A stretch of DNA of 64,000 bases from Dendrobium chrysotoxum (GCA_019925795.1 CM034311.1:42821472-42885471); one strand, 5' to 3'; counted from the first letter of the stretch, positions 1 through 12,000 are shown. Numbers and translations are program-made. The notes: generated from the sequence alone by a model not told the origin.

Positions 1-399
1 ATATATATATATATATTAAAATCCTAAGTCATAGCCATCCCTCATTCGGACAAAGCTTGTCTGAAAGGAAAAAAGGGAAAGAGGGGGAGGAGAGCTAAGC
101 ATATTTTAGACATTTTTGTCTATCAATTTTATTTAGATATTTCTTCTAACCATAGTAACTCAAATCTTATTTTAGTTTTCAATAATTTTGATTTTAACAG
201 ATTTTTTCTCCCCTAAATTGATAAAAATATATTTTCTCCTGATTTATGTGCTTTTATCTTGTAACTTTTTATATACAATAGATATGAATATTATCGATAT
301 TTTAATTATAATATTATCAAATTTTATTGGGTGAAATAAAAGTTGTGATTTTTTGAAGTTACAAAATATTATATAGATTTTTTATCTTTTATAGATTTA
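1..399. other. AT-rich intergenic sequence
   Basis: The window opens with an (AT)n run, followed by AT-rich sequence with a short purine-rich patch at about 67-95. I see no gene, RNA or transposon signature here. Confidence 0.6.
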
Positions 400-1395
400 A
401 GCATTTTATTGCATTTCATACATGATATTATCTTGTATAGTGATAATGATACGATTGATATAAAATAAGAGAGGCGTTTGCATGAGCAGGGTAGGCTAGC
501 TGTTAATACTATAAAATATAAATATTTTAATATGAGTTTGCTATTAAAATATAAAACCCTACACAAGAGGGTAGGCTAACAAACATTCTTTTAAGAGATA
601 ATTTGTAGTGTTATCCCAATTGTAGCATATAATTGATTACCAATTATGCCAACGAATAGAGGGTGATAACTCTTAATGATTATTTAAATCCACCTATAAT
701 ATTAATGATAATAAAATTATAATGACAATAAAGATGATAATGATGTAATGAATACAGATGAAAGAATAAAAATATTCACCACATTAAAGCTAGATGTCCT
801 ACCTTATTGAACTCTATATTAAATCATATATTAATGTATACATACATAGGTAGCATTAACAGATGGCATTGATAGATAGGATAGCATATGAATGAATACA
901 TATGTTGATTATATAATAGATAAAATATATAAGTCAGATGACATTAATATTGATACATGTATTCTTATAATTAATCTATAGACCCATGCATGATTTCAGT
1001 ACCAATGGGTTACTTTTTATTGTACGAATTTACTATTTTACTACATTTATTGTCTTATTGATACCTACTGATATGTATAATAATCATTATTGCTGATTAT
1101 TGATACATTTATAGTCTTACACAAATGTTGATTTATGGATTTTAGTATAATGATTCATGCTTTTTTATTATTAATCATGGTGAATCATACTAATGGTGAA
1201 TGATTATTGATGATATTGAATGTTATTGCTTTTATTAATTGAGATGAACATGCATATTTATTCTTGAGTATTATATTAAAATCTTTAATGAATTTGAGTT
1301 ACTATTAGGCTATTTAGCTCATTATACAGATTTTAATAATTTTAGGTTAGGGAAGGGGTCCAGATTAGTTGGATTGAGATTGACAGAGATCCTCA
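400..1395. repeat. Left copy of a ~1 kb diverged direct repeat
   Basis: This stretch is clearly similar, with many substitutions and small indels, to 5655-6610 in the same orientation. Shared landmarks include a TAGTGATAATGATA-type block, a block with TTAAAGCTAGATGTCCTACC (near 785 here, near 6005 in the other copy) and a block reading TTAGCTCATTAT near the end. The two copies could be the LTRs of an old element into which the minus-strand element at 2540-5560 inserted, but I could not find TG/CA ends or a target duplication. A (TG)n run lies just downstream at about 1482-1497. Confidence 0.6.
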
Positions 1396-2540
1396 GGATT
1401 CTTTTGATTTTGTTTGTATTTTTTCATCTTTTTTATAGTCAGGAGTTGCGATTAAGTAGTGATTGTACATATCTCCTATATGTGTGTGTGTGTGTGTTAA
1501 GTTTGTGTGTTAATTGATTGATTGATGATTATTGTATAGTATATTGAATGATTGACTGACATGTGAGAGTATAATTATTTAAATAAACTCATAATTAGTT
1601 AGACACACCGAATGATGAATTAATGATCAGTACTAGTTTGAACAAATATGAACAAACTTCTTAGCTATACTTCTAGATTGGAAAAATGCTAATAGTTAAA
1701 CTTAATCAATCATTCTTGTATTTACCTAATTTAGAATTATATGTTATAGATTTAATCATTTAACTTTTAAATGTTGAAGTAAATAATACAGTTTTTATAA
1801 TTAGATATGTTTGTAGTTAAAATTGTACTTTCATTAATTCATTATCTCTTGTATTAGCTCCCTGATCTTATCCTTTATAATTTTTGTGTAAGATTGAATT
1901 TCAAATCTTAAGCTTTTACCGATACCAATTTTTTATTGTACTAATCTTTTTCTTTTCTTTTTGAGAACTATTTTATAGTTCTTTTCTTTTTTTGGAGTAT
2001 ATAATTAATGATTTTGAATATCAACTCACGCTTTCAACCTCTATACAATCTTAATAATTTTAATATATGGATTTAATGAGATTACTAATTCTAACTTCAG
2101 GCTAGCTTCCAATTTCTAATTTTAATATACTCATATATAATTTTTAATACTAATTATTCATCTTCAATTTTAAAAGTTAAATTCATAAATGTATAACTTA
2201 TAAATTCAAATTAGGATAATAGCTCAAATAATTGAATGAGTTAATAAATAGTTTTCCAATGTATAAAGTATAAACAAAGTTCATTTAAATTAGGATCTAG
2301 GGTTTTATTATTATCCTAATTTTACATAATTTTTAATTATCATTTTGATAAGAATTAATGGAATAATCAGAATATAAAAGTAATTGGATGACAAAAATAA
2401 TTTAAGCATGAAGGGAATTTAATAAAATGTAAATAAACACATAAACAAATAATTCTATCATATGAGTGATAAAAATGCATAAAACATGTATTAACACAAA
2501 CAAAATATAATATTTCATTCATACTCAGGACTAGCATAAT
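1396..2540. other. AT-rich sequence without recognisable gene
   Basis: This is low-complexity AT-rich DNA between the direct repeat and the minus-strand retroelement remnant. It may include the 3' LTR of that element, but I could not align it confidently with the sequence beyond 4650. Confidence 0.45.
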
Positions 2541-2638
2541 ACATATACGGGTTGCCTCCCAGAAGAGCTAAGTTTTAAGTCTTTAGTTAGACTATATACA
2601 AATGCAAAAAAAATGCAACAAAATAAACATCAATTTAT

Positions 2639-2640
<2 letters not shown>

Positions 2641-2693
<53 letters not shown>
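2641..2693. repeat. (CT)n microsatellite
   Basis: An uninterrupted CT dinucleotide run. It produces spurious open frames on both strands (poly Leu-Ser and poly Arg-Glu), which I do not call as genes. Confidence 0.95.
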
Positions 2694-2696
<3 letters not shown>

Positions 2697-2930
2697 CCTA
2701 CCCCACAGAATCGAGGTCTTCCACTTCTTCATCCTCCTCATCTCTCTCTCCTGGCTGCCACACAAATGGAAGGTAATCAGGTGTAGAAGGAAATGCATAT
2801 TGATCGGCCTTTCAACGAATGGGCTGCTTCTGAACATACCAACTAGAGCTTCATTAAAATCAGTTGTATACCTGTAATGTCTCTCTTGTTATTCCATGGT
2901 ATGTGTCATTCATATCTTCATTTCAAACTG

Positions 2931-3885
2931 TTAATCTTCAGTTTCCTTACAAAATTGGGTTATTCTATTCATCTTTTCACTCAAATTTGCCACTTGATCA
3001 CTTAAAGATTTTGAAGTCTTGGCACTCCTCTTATTGTTATTGCTTCTTACCCCTCTGGAAGACCCATACTCACTAGGATCCATCTCTTCTCTATCAAATT
3101 GTTTAAAACTCAAAATTTAACCCCTAGTGAAAGCAGCTATGGGGAATAACTATTCTTCATTCCGATCACCCCTCACTCTTGTTGCTACACAAAGAGCATA
3201 AATCAAAGAAGGATGGCCTATACCCACTGAAGTACATCCCCTCATAATGTATGAAAGGGAGGATTGAATCAACTTCCCCATATTAATAGAATAGCCCTTT
3301 TGAATGGCAAAATTTAGAAGGGCTCTAACTTTGGTTACTTCACTAATATTCCTGCTAGGTAGGATGCAGACAGAGATGAAATAGTGCCAAGCCTTGGAGG
3401 TTTGAGTCATATAAGAGACAAGGAAGTTAATGATTATTTCTTCTCTCATTTTCCACGTCACTCCACTATTTGGTCCACAAAGTAGACCTAAAATTTCTTG
3501 AGGATCAATAGGTGCATGGCTGAAAGGAAAGTATTCATCAAATTTCATGTCTTGGATTTTCACGATTCTATTAATGGTGGAAGAGTCAAAGGATAGCCAT
3601 TTCCCTCTCACATAACACTTAAAGTCAGAAGCCTCTTTTCCATTAACAAAGAATTCACACACTACATTCATAATTAGTGCAAATGGTTCCTCACAAAAAA
3701 TGGGCTCACCCTTTATTTGAAATGGTTAGAATTGATGGGGTGGGGTTGAGGAAACCACGCTCAAGGATCCAAGGTTTGGAAATTACCCACTCATTGTACT
3801 TAGACTCGACTACCTAATATACGAACTTGAGACTATCATAAGTTGCAGCTCTCTTTTTCCCTGTTCTAGAGGTCTTGGGTGCCAT
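2931..3885 (-). pseudogene. Broken 'putative plant transposon protein' gene
   Basis: On the minus strand an ATG at 3883-3885 opens MAPKTSRTGKKRAATYDS, a start typical of this plant transposon-associated family. The frame is then interrupted by in-frame stops before a longer open stretch of 173 codons at 3671-3150. That stretch contains the family hallmarks YVRGKWLSFDSSTINR, a C-x-PNSGVTWK segment, KAWHYFISVCILPS, a VTKVRALLNFAI helix and a GIGHPSLIYALC segment. A further short frame (3113-2931), polar with heptad-like leucines, continues on the same strand. The biochemical role of the family is unknown; it is found inside plant retroelements. Stops upstream and between the blocks show that it is dead. 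The family name is from memory of the motif pattern, not a search. Confidence 0.65.
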
Positions 3886-4624
3886 TATTAAGAGAGAAGT
3901 TTGAGAGTAGAGAAGGAAATTTGTTTGGAATGTAAGGTGAAATGAAATAAGAAATGGAATGCCAATTTATAAATGTTGAAGTACTATGACACTGCAAGAT
4001 ATGACGATGCAGTGCTCAATGCATGTACTAAATGCCAAAATGGTCTGATTCAAATGCTGCAGCGGTGCAGGCCATGTGGTGCAGTGGCGCTAGTTCTAGG
4101 AAATTGAAATTGGCCATTGTTGTGATGTTGCCGCATGCCAACACAGCAATAGTTGTGTTAATTTGATCGCTGTAATGCTATCAATGTTAAGGTGATGGAA
4201 ATGATGTGATGCCGTGGCGTTCATTCCAGCACTACGACACTTACCAAAATTCAATAATGTGTGATTAAAAATGTATGATTCAATTAACTAATTACTTAAC
4301 ATCGTATTTATGACTAAATTTGAATGGCGCTGTGGCGCTTCAAAAATAAACATTGTGGCACTAGTTTATATAGTTATTAGGGTTGTTAAAATTTTATTTT
4401 ATGGGAACATACTAAAATGAAGGCAATGCTGCGACGCTATGATAGATGGCGTTGTGACGTTGAAATGAAATAATGCAATCATGCTAATGACTTAACTATT
4501 AATACAAAATATAATGTAAACAACAACTATACTAAGTGCAATGCAAATATTTATTAAATAAGTATGAGTATGTCTAAATATACAATTGATTCAACAATAT
4601 AATGAAATTATCAATAAATAAATC
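3886..4624 (-). other. Leader region of the minus-strand element
   Basis: Non-coding sequence between the primer site and the broken gene. From about 4000 to 4450 it carries degenerate repeats of GCAGTGGCGCT / TGTGGCGCT type that resemble those at 5130-5540. Confidence 0.4.
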
Positions 4625-4643
4625 TTCCCCAACAACAGCACCA
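4625..4643 (-). other. Degenerate tRNA-Asp-type primer-binding site
   Basis: On the minus strand this reads TGGTGCTGTTGTTGGGGAA. The usual plant tRNA-Asp-complementary PBS is TGGCGCCGTTGCCGGGGA. Every difference is C to T, mostly at CpG, as expected from deamination of methylated cytosine. It is preceded by a TCAAATTTT phrase commonly found next to such PBSs. Confidence 0.75.
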
Positions 4644-5092
4644 AAAATTTGACCGGGGGCGGTGGAGTTACCTGAAGAATTATGAATATAGTTTAGGGCT
4701 CTATCAATCCCTAAATAATATTTAAATTTTCTTTGATATAATAATTATAAAAAACTCCCTTAATATATGCAAGTATACGTGCTAAATTAAGTAATATAGT
4801 GATAGAGTAGAGTATCTATCCCATGAGAAAGAATGTTTACTTGTAAACACTAGTACTATCTACTACAATTATAATAATTATCATACTCAATAAAAATAAG
4901 AGTTGGTGTAGATTCAATCACTTTTATAAAAAATTAATATCAAAATAATGGATATACTTATATGAATAAAATAATTTGGTTTGATGAAATATAAATTAAT
5001 ATGTTTCCTAATGGTTCTCTTTTTAATATGATGTTATTCAGAACATATGCATCATCGTGAATGAACTCCCTTACAAATATACAAACATGTTA

Positions 5093-5096
<4 letters not shown>

Positions 5097-5124
<28 letters not shown>

Positions 5125-5126
5125 TC
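5097..5126. repeat. (AT)n microsatellite
   Basis: Simple AT dinucleotide run inside the LTR-like part of the minus-strand element. Confidence 0.9.
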
Positions 5127-5339
5127 TGGCATTGTGGCACTCGAGACACTTGTGCCGCAGCGTCCATAAAATGAACTAATATCACAGCGCTGAAGGGTTT
5201 CCTCTACTACTGTGCTTAATGACATAGACCATTGTTTAATGAATTGACGCATCGCTTCGTTGGCAGAACATGTCCTAAACGATTATAATTATAGTGTTGT
5301 GGCGTCCACGTGGCACTTCCTTGGCTTTGCATCACTGAC

Positions 5340-5500
5340 TTTTGGCACCACGACACTATACAAATAAAGACTGGGCTTTGCGGCGCTGACTCCTCCAGCA
5401 CTGCGGTGCTGTCTATACATAGACTGAGCTTTGCAGTGCTGACTCCTTCGACACTGCGACACTGTCCAAACAGAGACTGGGCACCATCATGTCCACATTT
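5340..5500. repeat. ~53 bp GC-rich tandem repeat, about two and a half units
   Basis: Units beginning GACTGGGCTTTGCGG and GACTGAGCTTTGCAG follow each other with a period of about 53 bp, each ending in a GCACTGCGGTGCT-like segment; a third partial unit begins near 5475. They lie in the LTR-like part of the minus-strand element. The short open frames here are by-products. Confidence 0.6.
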
Positions 5501-5654
5501 TGGTGCTTCAATAGTGTCAATTATGGCACCGCGGCGGTATTATGTCCAACTACGTGGTATTGTACCAGTACTAAAAATTTGTTCCATTTCATATTTTTTT
5601 TTACACAAATATAACTAAAATAATAATTTTTACTGATAAATTAATACATAAAAT

Positions 5655-6610
5655 ATAACATTATTTACTCATCAATGATATTGTCTTATACAATGATAAT
5701 GATATGATTGATATGAAATAAGGGTCATTTACATAAGCAATGAAGGTTGGTTAGTAACACTATAATATGATTTAGCTGTTAAAATATAATACATTGTGCA
5801 TAAGGGTGGGCTGATGTGCTTTTCTTTAAAAGATGATTTGTCATATTATCCCGATCATAATATATAATTGATGACCGATTACATCAATGCGTAGAGGATT
5901 ATAACTATTAATGATTATTGAAAGCCACATATAATATTAATGATAATGATAATAAAAATGATAATGATGCAATGAATACATATGAAAAAAAATGAAAATA
6001 CCATATTAAAGCTGGATGCCCTACCTTGTTAAACTCTATATTGAATCGTATATTAATGCATATATACATATGTAGCAGATGATATTGATAGATATGATCT
6101 CATATGAATGGATACATATATTGATTATATAATAACTAAGATAGATAAGTGATATCATTGACATTGATACATGTATACTTATGATTCATCTATTGACTAA
6201 CACATGATTTTAGTACTGATTAGTTACTTTTTATTGCACGAATTTACTATTTTACTGCCTTTATTATCCTATTGATACTTAATAATACGAATACTGATTA
6301 CTATTGCTAATTACCAATACATTTATAGTCTCACACTGATGTTTATTTATAAATTTATGTGTAATGATTCATGCTTTTTATTATTAATCATATTGAATCA
6401 TACTAGTGGTGACAGATCATTGATAATATTAGATGTTATTGATTTTATTGATTGAGATGAATATGATATAAATTCTTGAGTCTTGCATTGAAATCTTTAA
6501 TAAATTTGAGTTATTATTAAATTTTTTAGCTCATTATGTTGATTTTAATGATTTCAAGTTAGGTAAGGAGTCAAAATCAGTTGGAGTGAGATTAACATAT
6601 ATCCTCATTT
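5655..6610. repeat. Right copy of the ~1 kb diverged direct repeat
   Basis: Same-orientation counterpart of 400-1395. It ends close to a long (TA)n run at about 6617-6677. A shorter, weaker match to the distal part of this repeat is visible at 37230-37600. Confidence 0.6.
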
Positions 6611-6613
6611 TTT

Positions 6614-6616
<3 letters not shown>

Positions 6617-6677
<61 letters not shown>
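6617..6677. repeat. (TA)n microsatellite
   Basis: About 60 bp of TA dinucleotides. Confidence 0.95.
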
Positions 6678-6679
<2 letters not shown>

Positions 6680-7196
6680 GAGTGCTGATTATACTGATCT
6701 CATGACTATTATAAATATAAAATTTAGATGGATGAATATAATGAAATATTTTGAGTTATACAATTTTAGTTATTTCTGCTAGATTGGTTTACATTAATGA
6801 TTTATATAAACTCTAGTAAATAATTAAAAAGATGAAAATAGGCAATTTATTCAAATTTGATTATAGAGCGTGACATCTCTTCTCTCTAACGAGGGGAAGG
6901 AGAAATATATAAATTTTTGGGCAGGAACCATAATATTTTTGCATGGAGTCCAGCTAATATGCTTATATTTGATTATGAGATAATCATATATTCTCTCAAG
7001 ATAAACCTAACATGCTAGCCGGTTATTTAGAAGAACAAAAATTTTACACTAAATCGATAGTAAGCAATCAAACATAAAGTTGATAAACTCCTAAAAACTA
7101 GCTTCACATGAGAAGTACATTATCTCATATGGCTTATAAATATCATAATGATTAAGAAAGCTAGCATAGCTTAGAGGTTATATGTGGACTACACGG
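6678..7196. other. Insertion-site flank of giant element copy A
   Basis: AT-rich DNA with no gene seen. The five bases next to the LTR (7192-7196, CACGG) would be the target duplication, but the matching 3' flank is hidden by the assembly gap. Confidence 0.5.
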
Positions 7197-7690
7197 TGTT
7201 GACCCTGATTTTCTCCCAGGCTTGATCAAGGGAGTTGACCTGGTCAAATTGACCAAGTCAGGGCCCAAGACCCTCTCCCTTGTGTTCAATGGGTCAACCT
7301 GAGTCTGTTGAGCCCAGACCCAGGCCCTGGGTCAACCTGGTTGACCAGGTCAACCCAGGTTGACCCATTAGACCCATATGGGTCTAAATCAAGTCCAAAT
7401 TAGATTCAAACCCAATCCAGGGCTCTCCAAGCCCTATTCTCTCCTCCACTGGACTCAGTGGGTCAGGCTTGACCCATTGGGCCCAAGTCTTGGTCCTGGG
7501 TCAACATGGTTGACCAGGTCAACCCAGGTTGACCCAATAGGCCCTAATAGGCTTAAATCAAATCCTAATCAGATCCAAGCCCAACCAAGGACTTCAAGGC
7601 TCATACCCTCCTCCCTTGGACCCACTTGACTAGGGTTGACCAAGTCAACCCTTGACTTGGTCAACCTAAGCCATTAATAGGTCAAAATGA
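7197..7690 (+). promoter_or_regulatory. Dense W-box (TTGACC/T) array in LTR U3
   Basis: By eye I count about 19 TTGACC or TTGACT cores, on both strands, in some 490 bp, many arranged as inverted pairs such as GGTTGACC-A-GGTCAACC. TTGAC[C/T] is the core bound by plant WRKY transcription factors. Position at the very start of the LTR fits a U3 enhancer. The repeated phrase could also simply be a short-repeat expansion; function is inference. Confidence 0.55.
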
Positions 7691-8338
7691 CCCATTAAGA
7701 GCCATTTAAAGTCATAAACCCTTTCCTAATCCCTCCAAAACCTAAACCCACGGCCAAGGCCTCTATTTTCCCTCCTAATCAGCCCTAGGATAGATCCTAG
7801 CCGTTGATCTTGAACCCTAGCCTTTAAATAGATGAATTAGGGCTCTTAGGAGGGGATCTTGCTCTTACTCTAGACCTAGACGTTCCCAAACCCTGAGAGT
7901 TGGCATACGAGCTCCCTAGGTCTTCTCCTACCCTTCCCTACTCAAATCCACCGTAAAACACCCGCCGGCGGCGAGCTTTCCGGCGGACCGAGGCGAAATC
8001 CCTCCCAGGGCGTTTTCCGTTCGATCCAAGGCATATCAGAGCTCGACTCCAACTAGGAAAAGATACGTGGACAGTCAACAAGCTCAGAGAGCCCAAGATC
8101 TCCCGAATCCACCGAGTGGATTAGGTAAAAACCCTAACCCTAGTTAGAACACTTAGGGTTAATTAGCATCGTCATTAGTGCGTTTTAAGCCAAATGAAAC
8201 ATCCCACATGAATGCTCTTCATGAGTAGAGCATAGGGTTAAAATTTCGTGCTATTTGATCCATCCAATCGAAAGAAAACTCCAAAATATCGTTTAGGGCT
8301 ACGGTTCGCGTTCGCCACCCGCTGGAGTTCGATCCGGA

Positions 8339-8603
8339 CCGTTGATCCCGTGATCAACGGTCGGGATCTTGTCTTTCCGCGGTTCGGATCGACCGCGGCA
8401 TCAGATCCCGTCGTTCCGTCTGCGATCCGGCTCGATCTGAGCCGTTGATTCGAAACGGCGGACGATCCGACGGCCGGCAGACCGCGCTGACGCGGCAAGT
8501 GAAGCCGCGTTATCCGCGGCCTGATTGCCGCATGATTGCGGCAATCATTGGCGGCGGCGCATGATTGCGCCGCCTGCCAATGATTGGCCCGCATCCGCGG
8601 GCC
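8339..8603. repeat. GC-rich hairpin cluster in 5' LTR
   Basis: Five near-perfect inverted repeats follow each other: 8339-8360 (arms CCGTTGATC / GATCAACGG), 8377-8398 (CCGCGGT / ACCGCGG), 8490-8510 (ACGCGGC / GCCGCGT), 8523-8546 (GATTGCCGCA / TGCGGCAATC around TGAT) and 8546-8582 (CATTGGCGGC-type arms with an ATGATT centre), plus 8586-8603 (GGCCCGC / GCGGGCC). It is sharply bounded by AT-rich sequence on the right. The open frames across it on both strands are by-products of the GC content. Confidence 0.75.
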
Positions 8604-8644
8604 CAATCCGAGCCCGCCACGTGGCATCCCGAGAGCCGCCGCCG

Positions 8645-9006
8645 CCTTTTCCTTTTTCTTTTTTTTTTTAATTTTTTTTATATATGATATTTTAATAATA
8701 ATAATAATATAAAAAATATTATTATTTTAATTAGTTTTTTTAAAAAATAATATTAAATTATATTATTTATATTAGTAATATTAATAAAGTTATTATTATT
8801 ATTATTTCTGTTATTATAATAATAATAATATTATTATTATATTATTATTATTATATTATTATTATTACTATTATTTTAATTATTTTAATTGTTAATTATT
8901 ATTATTATATTATTATTATTATTATTATTATTATTACTTTAATTATTCTTATTATTATTATAATTATATTATTATTATTATCATTATTTTAATTATTTTA
9001 ATTATC

Positions 9007-9045
<39 letters not shown>

Positions 9046-9560
9046 ATGATTATTATTATATTAATATTAATGTTATAATTAATAATAATATTATTATTTT
9101 CAATAATAGTATTATTATATTATTATAATATTAATTATTACCATTATATTAATATTAATGTCATAAGTAATAATAATATTATTTTTTTTTTTAATGATGA
9201 TATTATTATAGCATTCTAATATTAATTGTCATCATTATTAGCATTATTATAATATTAATATTATAATTAATAATATTATTATTGTTAATATTATTATTAT
9301 AATGTTAATTATTATTAGTGTTATTATAATATGAATATTGTAATCAATAATAATATTATTTTAATAATATTATTATTGAGATTAATATTTATATTAATAT
9401 AATAGTAATATCTATTGATATTAATATTATTATAACATTAGTATTGTTAACTAATAATAATATTATTATCTTTAATAATGGTGTTATTATGTTAATATTA
9501 ATATTATTATAATATTAACACTTATTATTTCATATTATTATAATATTTTAATTATTATTA
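8645..9560. repeat. ATT-rich low-complexity tract in 5' LTR
   Basis: About 0.9 kb composed almost only of TTA/ATT trinucleotides with scattered changes, directly after the GC-rich hairpins. Copy B has the same tract at about 48285-49195. Confidence 0.9.
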
Positions 9561-10861
9561 TTTAAAATCTAAAAATTCCAGATATTATTATATTTGGTTT
9601 ATTTTAAAAATTATTATTTATTTTCAAATATTAATCATTTTTTAAATTATTTCAAAATTACCTTTAAATCTATTTAAACTTCAAAAATTCATAACTTTCT
9701 CGTTTTAAATCGAAATTTGACGCACAATACCTTAAACTTTTCAGAAAAATATGAATTTTAATTTAAAATTATTTCCTGTATGTGATTCTGTCATTTCTAG
9801 ATGTTTTCTGTATTTCTATGCTTTTTTTAATTATTTAAATATTATTTAATTAATATAATTGATTATTTTAAAATAAAAAATTATTTTAAAACCCCCTTGG
9901 TGGCTGGTAGACCTCCCATACTTATGAACTGAAGTATTTTCAGTTATCTTATTTTCAAATTTACATTATTATTATTTATAATATTTATGTATTTTAAAAA
10001 TGAGTTTAAAATTACATATTATTTAAATCCCCCAATTTTGGGAGGTCCACCCCTTATGAAATCTTAAACCTAGGCTATGTATATGAAGAGCAATTTGTGT
10101 GGGAGAAGGATTAGTGAATGATTGTGTCCCAATCATTCACTAATCACTTCATTAGGCTTCTTTACTTAGTGTTTTCGTAGTCCTTGCATGTGTAGGTTGC
10201 ACAAGCACTTAGCCTAGGCTCTCCTAGATCTAAGGACATGATTTGGTGTGTTTATACTTGCTGCATCTACCCTCTATGTTGTGCCTAAGGGTTAGTTACT
10301 TCATTTCATTCCTATATAATGTAGTGACGCACTAAGGACAATAATTAAGGACTGTCTAGCGAACTCAGAATATTTCTAGAAGCTAGGATAGATCCCAGAT
10401 TACTATGAAACTTTAAACACTAGTGCTTAGTGACATCTGGAACCCTCTAGAATTTTCTAAGAACTTTCTGGACTCTTTAAAACACTTAACTAGTAAACCC
10501 TAATTTACCCGTTAATTAAGCCTTAGAAACTTCGGAAAAATATAATAAATCCATTTTAAATCAAAAAAATACCCATAATACCTCAAACTCTCCAAAATTC
10601 ATTCCCCAACCTTGGATAATTAGGGCCCCTAATTGAACCTTAATCTGGACTTTAATTCAACCTTAATCAAAAATCACCTTTTCGCCTTAATTAAATCATT
10701 AAAAATTATTAAAAATCCCAAATTTCCCCCAAACACTTGGGAACACCTTCTTAGGTCATTTCTGACCTTTGGGGGTGATTCCAATCAGTTTGGAGCTGAT
10801 TTGGGCCAAAACCCCCAAAATACCCCTAACTAGGCAATTTCGATAATTCCTTTAATTGCCC

Positions 10862-11335
10862 CAACTTCTAAAAATCATAACTAATTATAGAAAATTCCAA
10901 AATGGGCATACTAAAAGGCACCTAACTCTAATTAAGGTCTAGTATTTATTAAAAATCTCAGGTGGCCAGAAACCAGCTTAAATTTAAAAGTCAACTTTTC
11001 GGTCAACCGTAGCCTATAGTCTAGGGCCCGAAACTTCTAAAATTCATAACTTTGCGTAGGAAACTCCAAATCTAGCAAACTAAAAGGCATTCAACTCACA
11101 TTAAGGTCTAGTATTTGTTAAAAATATTAGGTGTCCAGAAATCAACTTAAATCAAAAAGTCAACAATTCGGTCAAACTTAGTTCAAAAACAAGACCAAAA
11201 CTTCAGAAATTCATAACTTTGGATAGAAGAATCCAAATCGGGCATGCTAACTGTCTAACTGATCAGGTTAAGGCCTAGTATTTTATAAAAATATTAGCTG
11301 GTCATAAATACCCTTTAATCAAAAAGTCAATTTTG
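10862..11335 (+). repeat. ~168 bp tandem repeat, three diverged units, in 5' LTR
   Basis: Units start with ACTTCTAAAAATCATAACT at 10864, ACTTCTAAAATTCATAACT at 11033 and ACTTCAGAAATTCATAACT at 11200. Each continues through an AAGGTCTAGTATTT-like block and an AAAAGTCAA block. The units differ from each other more than the same unit differs between copies A and B, so the triplication predates the current insertions. Confidence 0.8.
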
Positions 11336-11804
11336 GACCCCCTTTTACTTAGTGTATAGGTGGACCCCGAACCCCCCTAAAACTCACTAATGCAATTTAA
11401 ACTTTAAATATTATTACCCTAAGAACTAAAATTGATCCACACATTAAATCAACTAAGATAGATCTCAATTCACTAATATTTGGACTTTAAATAAAATTCA
11501 CTTTTCAGACCTACAACCAACCTGGACAGTAGGCAATTGTAACTAACTACCCAGCTTAGGATCTACCTCAGCCACACAGGCTTTTACACACACTGTAGAA
11601 TTGTTTGCTAGGGCACCACTTTTAGGCTTAGGTTAGGCCGGTGTTTACTTTTCTGCTGCGTGCCGAGTCTTCCGGATTTCATTGCATGTTGTGATTGAAC
11701 TATTGGTGTGTTTGTTTACTTTTACTGCACTCTGGGAATTGATGTGATTGCACGATAGACTACCCATAGGTTAGGATCGAGGTTGATACTAATGATGTTT
11801 TCTG

Positions 11805-12000
11805 CAGGTGGCCATGCTCATGCAGCGCTAAATATAAGGGGGGGCAATAATCATGATTTAAAAATTAATGCTGTTTTATGCAGGTGCTTCAGAAATTGCT
11901 CAGCCCCCCCTAAATAAATGAGGGCTAATTGAAAATCATTATAAATTGCTACAGGTGCTCCAGAGCTTGCTTAGCCCTCAAACATTTAAGAGCATGGCCA
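11805..12000 (+). repeat. ~75 bp repeat with TGCAGGTG cores in 5' LTR
   Basis: Three related units carry CTGCAGGTGG (11802), TGCAGGTGCTTC (11879) and TACAGGTGCTCC (11950), each followed by a GCTNAGCCC-like or CATGCAG segment. The pyrimidine-rich lead-in plus CAG looks like a 3' splice site, but no matching donor was assigned. Confidence 0.5.

Larger units (their letters stand above)
2540..5560 (-). mobile_element. Decayed minus-strand LTR retroelement remnant with tRNA-Asp-type PBS
   Basis: Read on the minus strand, the order is: LTR-like sequence (from about 5560 down to 4650), a degenerate primer-binding site (4625-4643), a leader, a broken gene of the 'putative plant transposon protein' type (3885 to about 2931), a (CT)n tract and, near 2548, the phrase GGGTTGCCTCCC that often follows such genes in plant elements. 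No gag or pol was found, so this looks like a non-autonomous or truncated Ty3/gypsy-related element. The LTR borders are not resolved. Class assignment rests on the PBS and gene type and is inference. Confidence 0.55.

Noticed and set aside
2602..2877. Leu-Ser and Arg-Glu repeat proteins
   Set aside because: They are translations of the (CT)n microsatellite.
3150..3671. Functional host gene on the minus strand
   Set aside because: The motif pattern fits a transposon-associated family, the upstream part has stops, and a PBS lies nearby. It is called a pseudogene instead.
8238..8627. 129-codon open frame in the LTR (and its mirror at 49220-49609)
   Set aside because: It is open because of the GC-rich palindromes, with open frames on both strands, no promoter context and no known domain.
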